From NCBI RefSeq assembly GCF_009882985.1, contig NZ_WTUZ01000016.1:247474-311473 (forward strand): a DNA stretch of 64,000 bases, read 5' to 3'. A program made the translations under genes and the position numbers. Source of the stretch: Paenibacillus silvestris (lineage in GTDB: Bacteria; Bacillota; Bacilli; Paenibacillales; NBRC-103111). A model generated the notes under the pieces. The model was not told the DNA's origin. It ran no database searches and worked only from the letters and a program-made list of their open reading frames with translations. Each line of letters opens with the position of its first letter. The first letter of the stretch is position 1. Below are positions 26,783 through 35,262 of this stretch, one piece after another.

Positions 26783-29700
26783 ATGAAACAACAAAAAAGA
26801 ACATTTCACGTCATTCTTACGCTGCTCATTCTCATGCTTGTCATCCCATTTACGCCGCATGCAGCAGCAGCATCCAACCCCGCTGACGAATTCGACGCGC
26901 TGCGTGCCAAAATGTTTACTTATTTCACGGGAGGAAGCGGCTATGATCCGAATGACTCGGATATTTCCGTAAACATTAAATTTAAGAGCGATGCCGTAAG
27001 CAATGAGAATTTGACCGGTTACTGGGACACGATGAATAAAGCGGCGAACAGGACCTACTTATGGGCTGATTTGCAAAGCACAACAAAATCGAGCGAGGTT
27101 TCATCGCATTTTACACGATTAAATCAAATGGCAATTGCTTATTCCACAATTGGCTCCCCTCTGTATCACAATAGTAGTCTCAAATCGGATATCATCAGCG
27201 GTTTGGATTGGGCTTATGCCAATCGCTATAAAGAATCCAAAAGTGAATATGACAATTGGTGGGACTGGGAAATTGGTACGCCTCAGCTGGTTAATAGCAC
27301 ACTAGTTCTCATGTATGGGGATTTGACGCAAACTCAGATTGATAATTACATGCGGGCCATTGACCGATTTGTTCCTAATCCAAGTAAACGAACGGTAAGT
27401 TCGGTCGTCGAGACGGGAGCGAACTTACTGGACAAAGCTTATGTGGTGTCTCTTCGCGGCGTTATCGGTAAGTCGAGCGCCAAAATTACACAAGGCAGGG
27501 ATTCAATGAGTCCCGCATTTCTATATGTAAAAAGCGGAGATGGTTTCTACGAGGATGGATCGTTTATTCAACATACTTATGTTGCCTACACAGGCGGATA
27601 TGGGGATGTGCTGCTCGGAAGGATGGCGGATTTGATGTATGTATTAAGCGGTTCTTCGTGGCGTATCATAGATCCGAATGTGGCCAATGTATACAGATGG
27701 GTCGAAGAATCATACAAGCCGCTCATTTATATGGGGGCCAGCATGGATAATTTGAAAGGACGGGGAATCTCACGGCAAAGTGGGAACGATCATACAACGG
27801 GACGATCTATTATTTTGAGCATGCTTCGTCTGGCAGAAGGTGCATCGCCTGAGCAAGCGATGAAAATCAAGCGGATGGTCAAGGAATGGATATCAACCGA
27901 TACAACCTTTGCGAACTATTACACAGGGGCAAGTATGTTCGACATGATCCTTGGCAAGAGGCTGATGAGTGATTCAGCGATCGCAGCACAAGGTAAGCTG
28001 GTAGGTCAATTCCAATTTCCGGGAATGGATCGTGTTTCCCAGCTTCGTGAACATTTTGGACTGGGCATTAGCATGTTCTCGCCACGTGTTTCCGCCTTTG
28101 AATATGGCAATGGTGAAAATAGCAAGGGGTGGTTTACGGGTGTCGGAATGACGACGCTGTACAACAATGATTTGAAGCAGTACAGCGGCAATTACTGGGC
28201 TACTGTCAATATGTACCGCCTTCCTGGGACGACAACAGATGGTTCTGGAAGCGGAACACCGGTTGACTGGAAAAACTATGCGAATCCAAACACATGGGTT
28301 GGCGGTTCATCTGTTGATCAACTCTACGGCTCAGCGGGGATGCAGTTCTCACTTTCTCAAAATACGGGAAGTCCCTTGCAAGGAAAAAAATCATGGTTCA
28401 TGCTGGGGGATCAAATCGTCGCCGTAGGCTCAGGGATAACAAGTACGGACACGGCACGCACGGTTGAAACCATTGTCGAGAACCGTAAGTTAAATGAAAG
28501 TGGAGATAATACGTTCATTGTAGACGGTGTCACCAAGCCGAATGGGCTTGGATGGTCGGAAGCTATGAATAACGCACACTGGGCTCATTTGGCTGGCAAT
28601 GTGCCAGGTTCTGATATCGGTTATTATTTTCCAGGTACAGCATCCATAACTGGACTACGGGAATATAGATCAGGAACATGGAAACAGATTAATACAGGAG
28701 GAAACACGGAACAAGTGGCGAATCCTTATCTTAGCCTGGCATTTAATCATGGTCGAACACCTGCAAATGCTTCTTATGCTTATGTTGTGCTGCCAGGCAA
28801 GGATGCGGCGGCAACGGAGATCTATGCGGCTAATCCGGATATTCAAATGCTGGAAAATTCAGCCGATGCTCATGCGGTGATGGATACGTCTGTGCATGCA
28901 GTTGGAGCGAATTTCTGGAATGATGTAACCAAGACGGTCTATGCAGACAATGAACCACTGATTACAAGCGACAAGAAGGCTTCAGTCACAATGCTCGAAA
29001 CGAATGGAGAAATCCACATCGGGATGTCTGATCCGACGAAAGCGAACACAGGCACGATTCAAGTGGAAATTAACCGCAGTGCAGCTGGAGTCGTTTCCCT
29101 CGATCCTGGTATCACGGTTACCCAGTTCAGTCCGACAATCAAACTGATCGTTCAAACGAGTGGGGCTTTCGGTAAGACATTCGCAGCCAAGTTCAATCTG
29201 GAAGCGCCTTCAAGTATAGAAGCGCCTATTTTGGTAAGTGCAGAAGGCGGCGCTTCTCAAGTTGTCTTGTCTTGGACTGGCGTGCATGGAGCAGCTGGAT
29301 ACAGGGTGAAGTATGGCACGTCTTCAGGTGTATACACCAAGACGCTTGATGTCACAGCTGTAAGTTCAACCAATCAAGTTGCCGTCACTGGCTTGGAAAC
29401 GGGGAAGAAATACTATTTTGCCGTAGCGGCTTACCAAGCAGCAGGTGAAAGCAGTCTTTCAAATGAGTTATCCGCCATTCCGGTTCCAATCATGATGATT
29501 TGGCCTGAAGCTGATGCGTATGTCCGTGACGGCTCTTATGCCAGTACGAGCTATGGGACAGCGGATAGTCTGGTAACCAAGCAGGATGCTGCTGGATATG
29601 CCCGGCAATCGTACTTGCGATTCAATCTAGCTTCCATTTCTGGCACTATTGCAAGCGCTAAGGTTACGCTCATTCCGGTTGGTGTGAGTATGTCTGGTAC

Positions 29701-30601
29701 AACGAATCAGGCGCAGCTTGTGGCGGATAACAGCTGGGGAGAGTCGGGGATTAATTGGGATAATAAGCCTGCCGGGGGCCAAGCGTTTGCCACTTGGGCA
29801 CTTACAACGGCTTATTCGGCTGCCCAATTTGATGTAACTGAGCAAGTGAATGGTGCGCTTGCGGCTGACAAGAAAATGTCGCTGTTGATTGCCTCTACGT
29901 CGAATCAGGGAGCGAAAGGGGACGTGAGTTATGCGTCCAGAGAGCATGTCAATGTCTCCTATCGACCTGTTCTTGAGGTTACGTTAAATACGCCACCGGC
30001 AGCACTATCAACAGAGCTTACTGGCGGCAGGTCGGTAGCGAGCGGGGAAACATTCAAGGTTACATTCAGTTTGAAAAACTTGACACAAACGGCTTTTGCA
30101 CAAGATGTCACTCTGAACTATGACGCGAATGCGATGGAGTTCGTATCGGCGAAATCGGTGATTGACGGCGTCTCCATCCTGAAGCCAATAAAGCAATCAG
30201 CAGGTAAACTGCGACTAATCATTGCTAGTCAAGGTGCAGCTCATGCAATTAGCGATGACGCGCAAATTGTGGAGCTAATTTTTAGAGCCAAAGTTGTCAC
30301 GGAGAATAAGACGGGGACGATGGCGATTTCGAAAGCGGTGCTTGGCGATGCTGAAGGGGACGAGGCGGAAGCGGCAGCTTCTAGTTACAGCGTAGCGATA
30401 GTGGCTCCGATTCCAGGACTTCCTGGCGATCTGACGAACGATAGGAAAGTGACGATTGGCGATTTGGCCATCGTAGCAGCCCATTACAGTAAAGATACAA
30501 GCAGCTCAGATTGGGAACAAGCTAAGAAAGCGGACGTTACTGGTGATGGTCATATCGATATTAACGACCTTGCCTTTGTAGCGGCCAAAATAATCCAATA
30601 A
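26783..30601 (+). CDS. Secreted PL8-family polysaccharide lyase with FN3, DNRLRE, cohesin and dockerin
   Basis: The ATG at 26783 is preferred over the frame start at 26732: GGGAGG lies just upstream and a normal signal peptide follows (VILTLLILMLVIPF, HAAAA). The 1272-residue protein has an N-terminal alpha/alpha toroid and beta-sandwich PL8 lyase (about 32-810). Candidate catalytic residues are N214 (ETGANLLDKA), H264 (FIQHTY), Y273 (TGGYGD) and R327 (LKGRGIS). The spacing N-50-H-9-Y-54-R matches the N349/H399/Y408/R462 arrangement of streptococcal hyaluronate lyase. FN3 (about 815-905), a DNRLRE/CBM96-like module (910-1068), a cohesin (1072-1205) and a dockerin (1211-1272, DLTNDRKVTIGD and DVTGDGHIDIND) follow. 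PL8 enzymes cleave uronic-acid polymers such as hyaluronan, chondroitin or xanthan; which one is not decided here. Confidence 0.9.
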   Translation: MKQQKRTFHVILTLLILMLVIPFTPHAAAASNPADEFDALRAKMFTYFTGGSGYDPNDSDISVNIKFKSDAVSNENLTGYWDTMNKAANRTYLWADLQSTTKSSEVSSHFTRLNQMAIAYSTIGSPLYHNSSLKSDIISGLDWAYANRYKESKSEYDNWWDWEIGTPQLVNSTLVLMYGDLTQTQIDNYMRAIDRFVPNPSKRTVSSVVETGANLLDKAYVVSLRGVIGKSSAKITQGRDSMSPAFLYVKSGDGFYEDGSFIQHTYVAYTGGYGDVLLGRMADLMYVLSGSSWRIIDPNVANVYRWVEESYKPLIYMGASMDNLKGRGISRQSGNDHTTGRSIILSMLRLAEGASPEQAMKIKRMVKEWISTDTTFANYYTGASMFDMILGKRLMSDSAIAAQGKLVGQFQFPGMDRVSQLREHFGLGISMFSPRVSAFEYGNGENSKGWFTGVGMTTLYNNDLKQYSGNYWATVNMYRLPGTTTDGSGSGTPVDWKNYANPNTWVGGSSVDQLYGSAGMQFSLSQNTGSPLQGKKSWFMLGDQIVAVGSGITSTDTARTVETIVENRKLNESGDNTFIVDGVTKPNGLGWSEAMNNAHWAHLAGNVPGSDIGYYFPGTASITGLREYRSGTWKQINTGGNTEQVANPYLSLAFNHGRTPANASYAYVVLPGKDAAATEIYAANPDIQMLENSADAHAVMDTSVHAVGANFWNDVTKTVYADNEPLITSDKKASVTMLETNGEIHIGMSDPTKANTGTIQVEINRSAAGVVSLDPGITVTQFSPTIKLIVQTSGAFGKTFAAKFNLEAPSSIEAPILVSAEGGASQVVLSWTGVHGAAGYRVKYGTSSGVYTKTLDVTAVSSTNQVAVTGLETGKKYYFAVAAYQAAGESSLSNELSAIPVPIMMIWPEADAYVRDGSYASTSYGTADSLVTKQDAAGYARQSYLRFNLASISGTIASAKVTLIPVGVSMSGTTNQAQLVADNSWGESGINWDNKPAGGQAFATWALTTAYSAAQFDVTEQVNGALAADKKMSLLIASTSNQGAKGDVSYASREHVNVSYRPVLEVTLNTPPAALSTELTGGRSVASGETFKVTFSLKNLTQTAFAQDVTLNYDANAMEFVSAKSVIDGVSILKPIKQSAGKLRLIIASQGAAHAISDDAQIVELIFRAKVVTENKTGTMAISKAVLGDAEGDEAEAAASSYSVAIVAPIPGLPGDLTNDRKVTIGDLAIVAAHYSKDTSSSDWEQAKKADVTGDGHIDINDLAFVAAKIIQ

Positions 30602-30621
30602 ATCGTAGAGGATGGCTTATA

Positions 30622-31644
30622 ATGAGACGTAAAATCGTACTTGCCACATTAGTCTGCAATCTTGGTTGTTCCTTAGCACTACTCGGTCCGGCCTATGCGG
30701 AGGACGCTTCCCAATTTGTGATGAAGACCACGGATACCGAATCAACAGGCGAATTTACAGTTACGTTACAGGGGGAAAATCTGCAGGATTTATTCGCGTA
30801 TGAAGCAAAGTTCGCTTTTGATGCCAGCAAGCTCGAAGTCGTCAAAGCAGATACGAAGATTGAAGGCTTCTCCGTTTCTCCTATCGTGAAGAACAACGAA
30901 GTGACATTTGCACATACCAAAGTGGGGAAAGTAGATGGCGAGAAGGGAAATTTGGACATTGGGACTATTACCTTCAAAGCCAAGAAGGTTGGGGCATCCC
31001 AAGTGACATGGACCTCTATGAAAATCGTCGATCACAATTTAAAAAGTCAATCCATTACGCTTAGTAAATCCGCTGATTTCACCAAAATCTTCAGCGATCT
31101 TGCCGGTCACTGGGCCAAATCGGATATTATGCTGATGGTCAGCAAACAGATCGTGGAAGGTATGGATGACGATCATTTCGCACCGGATACGAATGTAACA
31201 CGCGCACAGTTTGCAACTCTAATCGCCAAAGCCTTGAACCTTAAGGAAGGCACGGGGCTCAATCCTTTTGCTGACGTCGCAGCTGGCTCCTGGTATGAGG
31301 ACACGGTGAAGAAAGCTTATGCAGCAGGGCTGATCAACGGAGTTTCTGATGATACGTTTGCCCCGGAGAAGAACATTACACGTGAAGAAATGACCGCTAT
31401 GCTCATGAGAGCGAAGGCTCAGGCGACGGGGACCAAAGTCGAAGATATGACGGCAAGTACCAGGGCCACGTTCAGCGATGAGAACGCAGTCAGTGATTGG
31501 GCCAAACACTCCGTAGAACTGGCTGTTGGTGATGGCTTAATGAATGGCCGAACAGAGCAAGAATTTGCTCCGCAGGAACATGCCACAAGGGCAGAATCAG
31601 TGGTTGTGTTGAAAAGGCTTTTAGGAGGAATCAGCGCAAAATAG
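30622..31644 (+). CDS. Exported cohesin plus three-SLH cell-surface anchor
   Basis: This 340-residue protein has a signal peptide ending near AYAED (residue about 26). A single cohesin-like domain (about 30-150: AYEAKFAFDASKLEVV, FAHTKVGK, IGTITFKAK) is followed by three S-layer homology repeats at about 157-207 (FSDLAGHWAK), 216-266 (FADVAAGSWYED) and 284-336 (FSDENAVSDWAK). SLH repeats bind pyruvylated cell-wall polymer, so the cohesin would face outward from the wall. It lies 20 bp after the PL8 gene and ends the glycanase cluster at a terminator, so it is probably cotranscribed with at least the lyase. It has no dockerin. It resembles a minimal anchoring scaffoldin with one binding site. 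Partner specificity is inferred, not shown. Confidence 0.88.
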   Translation: MRRKIVLATLVCNLGCSLALLGPAYAEDASQFVMKTTDTESTGEFTVTLQGENLQDLFAYEAKFAFDASKLEVVKADTKIEGFSVSPIVKNNEVTFAHTKVGKVDGEKGNLDIGTITFKAKKVGASQVTWTSMKIVDHNLKSQSITLSKSADFTKIFSDLAGHWAKSDIMLMVSKQIVEGMDDDHFAPDTNVTRAQFATLIAKALNLKEGTGLNPFADVAAGSWYEDTVKKAYAAGLINGVSDDTFAPEKNITREEMTAMLMRAKAQATGTKVEDMTASTRATFSDENAVSDWAKHSVELAVGDGLMNGRTEQEFAPQEHATRAESVVVLKRLLGGISAK

Positions 31645-31659
31645 TCAATATTCTCGAAG

Positions 31660-31708
31660 AGATTGCTTTCTACCGGACCGTACTGGTCAGGTGGTTGGCA
31701 ATCTTTTT
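31660..31708 (+). terminator. Terminator of the cohesin/dockerin cluster
   Basis: AGATTGC (31660-31666) pairs with GCAATCT near 31698-31704, with an inner GACC/GGTC helix and bulges, and a TTTTT tract follows. It closes the cluster before the next importer. Confidence 0.75.
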
Positions 31709-31821
31709 CATTTACTGGGGCATAAAGTAAAAATACTACACAAATCAGTAAAATATCAGATTCATAGGTGAAAATGAAAAGGCAGTATAGTTGATCTATA
31801 CGATGACACTTATATAGAGAG

Positions 31822-32778
31822 GTGAACGGCATGTTGATCCATAAGTCAGAGAGGGTTGTTTTAACTTCGACTCCTTCGAGGCCAAGAGCTTTCTGGAATC
31901 AACCAAGAAAAGAAGCGCTCGCGGGATGGTTATTTCTATCGCCCGTCTATCTATGCATTCTAATTCTAGGGGTATTTCCAGTCTTGTTCTCCTTATTTTT
32001 AAGCTTTTGTCAATGGAACTTAGTTGGGGGACTTTCAAGTATTAAGGTTATCGGGCTTGATAATTTTAAGCAGCTATTCGAGGACGATAAGTTCTACATG
32101 GCCTTAAAAAACAACTTAACGTATACGGCAATTACAGTGCCTATTGGACTCGTGTTTGCCTTAATTCTATCGGTCCTCATACAAGCCAGAGTGTTTGGAC
32201 AAAGCTACTTTAAGATCGCTTTTTTCATCCCGTATATCTCTTCCATAACGGCTCTTGGTGCGATTTGGAGCGCTTTGTACCATCCATCCCTAGGTCCGAT
32301 TAATCAGTTCTTGCTCCGCCTAGGGATTCATAACCCACCGAAATGGCTGGCGGATACCCATTACTCGTTAACCTCCATCATGATTATTGCGATTTGGGCT
32401 GCTCTTGGCTATCAAATCATTATATTTATTGCTGGATTGACGAATATCCCGGATGAGCTATATGAAGCGGCCAATATGGACGGCGCATCTTCCTTTCAGC
32501 AGTTTTTCCGGATTACACTTCCCTTGCTTGCACCGACAACGTCCTTCTTATTTATTACGACGCTAATGTCATCCTTTAAGGTGTTTGATTTAATTGCTTT
32601 TCTTACGGGCGGGGGGCCAAATGATTCCTCAACTGTGCTGGTCTACCGCATTTATGAGGAAGGTTTCCAGAACTTCAGGATGGGGTATGCTTCAGCGATT
32701 TCATGGGTCTTGTTCCTTATTATCGGCGTTGTAACTTTGATTACTTATCGGCTGCAGAAGCATTCCGCTTACGAATAG
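31822..32778 (+). CDS. ABC sugar permease, MalF/UgpA type (importer 2)
   Basis: This 318-residue membrane permease has six predicted helices, a cytoplasmic N-terminus of about 30 residues, and the EAA loop EAANMDGASSFQQFF. The ribosome site AGAGAGGTGA precedes ATG 31822. It starts a three-gene importer (two permeases, then the binding protein), the reverse of the gene order in the importer at 8.8-12.1 kb. A TATAGT near 31782 is a candidate -10. Specificity is unknown; location beside the cohesin/dockerin cluster suggests uptake of its products. Confidence 0.93.
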   Translation: MNGMLIHKSERVVLTSTPSRPRAFWNQPRKEALAGWLFLSPVYLCILILGVFPVLFSLFLSFCQWNLVGGLSSIKVIGLDNFKQLFEDDKFYMALKNNLTYTAITVPIGLVFALILSVLIQARVFGQSYFKIAFFIPYISSITALGAIWSALYHPSLGPINQFLLRLGIHNPPKWLADTHYSLTSIMIIAIWAALGYQIIIFIAGLTNIPDELYEAANMDGASSFQQFFRITLPLLAPTTSFLFITTLMSSFKVFDLIAFLTGGGPNDSSTVLVYRIYEEGFQNFRMGYASAISWVLFLIIGVVTLITYRLQKHSAYE

Positions 32779-32797
32779 CAGAAAGGAGAGGGCTTGC

Positions 32798-33637
32798 TTG
32801 TTATTGAAAAAGATAGATATACCGAAGTGGATCACTACGATATTGATGGGATTATTTTCGCTCCTATTCCTTCTGCCTTTGCTTTGGATGCTCTCGGCGG
32901 CAGCGAAGTATGAGAAGGATGTCATGGTATTCCCGATCCAGTGGCTGCCAACCAAGTGGAACCTGATGAACAACTTCCAGGAAGTTTGGCTTAGCAGCGT
33001 CCCGTTCTCTTTGTTTTATTATAATTCACTAAAGCTAGCGCTCACGATAACTCTTGCAACGTTGCTCTTCTCATCCATGGCGGCATTTGCCTTTACCAAA
33101 CTGCAATTTCGTGGGCGCAATACGGCATTTGGCATTTTGCTTTCCTTGATGATCATCCCTGCCGAATCTACGCTGGTGCCTCGTTATTTGCTGCTCAAGT
33201 GGCTGCACTTGTACAACACGCATGCGGGATTAATGCTCATGGGGATGTTCTCGACCATCTATTTTACCTTCTTGCTGCGGCAGTTCATGGTCTCCATTCA
33301 TAGTGAATATCTGGAAGCGGCGAAAATAGACGGAGCAGGCTATATTAGAATGTATGTGCAAATCATCCTGCCGTTATCCAAGCCGATTCTAGCAACAGTA
33401 GCGATTATTAAATTTATTTGGGTCTGGAATGATTATCAGAATCCGCTGATTTTCCTTATATCAAAGCAATTGTATCCCATTCCGCTTGGCTTGCAGCTTT
33501 TCAAAAATGAATTTGCCGACAATTACGCGGTTCTTATGATGGCCTCTGTTGCTGCCATTTTGCCTCTATTAATGATCTTTATCATTCTGCAAAAGCAAGT
33601 AATCAAAGGTATCGCGCTTGGCGGAGTCAAAGGTTGA
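32798..33637 (+). CDS. ABC sugar permease, MalG/UgpE type (importer 2)
   Basis: This 279-residue second channel subunit has six membrane helices, the EAA loop EAAKIDGAGYIRMYV and the family C-terminus KGIALGGVKG. The start is TTG at 32798, supported by AAAGGAGAGG just upstream. It lies 19 bp after the first permease. Confidence 0.92.
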   Translation: MLLKKIDIPKWITTILMGLFSLLFLLPLLWMLSAAAKYEKDVMVFPIQWLPTKWNLMNNFQEVWLSSVPFSLFYYNSLKLALTITLATLLFSSMAAFAFTKLQFRGRNTAFGILLSLMIIPAESTLVPRYLLLKWLHLYNTHAGLMLMGMFSTIYFTFLLRQFMVSIHSEYLEAAKIDGAGYIRMYVQIILPLSKPILATVAIIKFIWVWNDYQNPLIFLISKQLYPIPLGLQLFKNEFADNYAVLMMASVAAILPLLMIFIILQKQVIKGIALGGVKG

Positions 33638-33759
33638 TCGCTATGGATAGAAGGTAAAGATATCACACAAAGAGAGCAAGATATTATACCATTGCGGAGT
33701 GGAAAACCGTGTAAAATACGGAATATCAACAACAAAAACGACTAATTGGGGGACATCAC

Positions 33760-35133
33760 ATGACAAATAGAAAGGCAATTTTGCTGAGCAGCGCCTTATT
33801 CACGATGTCAATTCTGAGTGCATGCAGCGCGGGTTCTGATAAAGAAAATGCGGGATCTTCCGCAGCTGCGACAAGCGCAGCGCCTGCTGCAACACAAGCG
33901 GCTGCAAAGCCGGTGAATCTCAAATTTTACACATGGGATAATGAAACGAATCAGGTCGCACGGCAGAAGATGATCGATGCTTTTCAAGTCAAATACCCGA
34001 ACATTAAGGTGCAGAATATTTCTTTGGTTCCCGGAAATTCCGTGGAAAGCATGAAGAAAATGGATGTCTTAATGTCTTCCGGTGAAGAGGTCGACGTTCT
34101 TGAATATGGGAACATCGATGAAACGCTGGCCAGAGCGGCAGCAGGCGTCCTTGCTCCACTAGATGAGCTATATGCCAAAGGAAATGTAAAGCCGGAAGAA
34201 GATTACTACATTAATCCCAAAGTCAATGGGAAATATTACGCGACGATGCTGACATCAAGTCCTTATTTTGTACTGATTAATGAAGAGGCGTTGAAGGAAG
34301 CCAACCTTCCACTGCCATCCTTCGATTGGACCTGGGACGACTTTCGGGAGTATGCCAAAAAGCTTGCGAAAGGCGAAGGCAATGATAAACGATACGGCGC
34401 TTATTTCCATACATGGGGCGAGTATACGAATCTGATTGCATATTCTGATCTCAAGAGCCCTTACCTGACTAGCGACCTCAAGCCTGGTTTTAATGATCCT
34501 TCGTTTGCGTACTTCTTCAATCTGCGTCGCTCCATGGAGAAAGACGATAAATCCGTAAAACCTTTAGCTGATGTTGTCGGAGCGAAGCTAAGCTATATTA
34601 CGGAATATTTGAACGGTAAAGCAGCTATGCTGGCAACAGCGCCATTCATGCTCGACAATGTGATGAACAAGGAGAAGTATCCGCACACATTCAAATCGGT
34701 TATTGCTCCGCTGCCTCGCTCATCCAAAAGCGGTGAGCAAGGCATTACGAACATAGGAGGATCTTACGTGTCGGTTGCCTCCAACTCTAAACATAAGCAG
34801 GAAGCTTATGATTTCATTCGGTATATGACGACGGAGCAAGAGGCGAGACTGGAATTGTCCGGGTATAAAAAGGCTGATCCCAAAGCGATCGTCGATCGCC
34901 TATATGGCAAAGCGGCGGATATTATCGACGTGACGTCGCTGCAAGCAACCATTTTTGATAAGAAAATAAAAACGAATTTTGATCCTGCCATCTCCGTTTC
35001 TTACGGCAACCAGTTGAAGGGCATTCTGGAAAAAGGCTTTAGCAAGTTTATGCTCGACAATACGACGGCTGAGGAAGCTCAGAAGTGGATGATGGATGAA
35101 TCGGATAAAATCGCTAAGCAAAATGCAAAATAG
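33760..35133 (+). CDS. ABC importer sugar-binding lipoprotein (importer 2)
   Basis: This 457-residue family 1 solute-binding protein has a clear lipobox (SILSAC, then SAGSDKE) and an Ala/Thr-rich linker before the mature fold (LKFYTWDNETNQVARQKM). It follows the permeases after 122 bp with its own GGGGGA ribosome site, and a terminator lies after it. It delivers an unidentified oligosaccharide to the two permeases; the ATPase must be encoded elsewhere. Confidence 0.92.
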   Translation: MTNRKAILLSSALFTMSILSACSAGSDKENAGSSAAATSAAPAATQAAAKPVNLKFYTWDNETNQVARQKMIDAFQVKYPNIKVQNISLVPGNSVESMKKMDVLMSSGEEVDVLEYGNIDETLARAAAGVLAPLDELYAKGNVKPEEDYYINPKVNGKYYATMLTSSPYFVLINEEALKEANLPLPSFDWTWDDFREYAKKLAKGEGNDKRYGAYFHTWGEYTNLIAYSDLKSPYLTSDLKPGFNDPSFAYFFNLRRSMEKDDKSVKPLADVVGAKLSYITEYLNGKAAMLATAPFMLDNVMNKEKYPHTFKSVIAPLPRSSKSGEQGITNIGGSYVSVASNSKHKQEAYDFIRYMTTEQEARLELSGYKKADPKAIVDRLYGKAADIIDVTSLQATIFDKKIKTNFDPAISVSYGNQLKGILEKGFSKFMLDNTTAEEAQKWMMDESDKIAKQNAK

Positions 35134-35152
35134 GTTTTCATGGACACACCGG

Positions 35153-35183
35153 ATAGAGGGCGTAAAAGCGTCCTCTATGTTTT
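35153..35183 (+). terminator. Terminator after importer 2
   Basis: ATAGAGGGCG (35153-35162) pairs with CGTCCTCTAT (35169-35178) with one G-T pair, followed by GTTTTA. Confidence 0.8.
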
Positions 35184-35262
35184 ACGTTCATAGGGCAACA
35201 GGCGTTATGCTATGATAGGAATAGTTAAATGTTAAGCATCTCAGAAGGCAAAAGGAGTTCCC

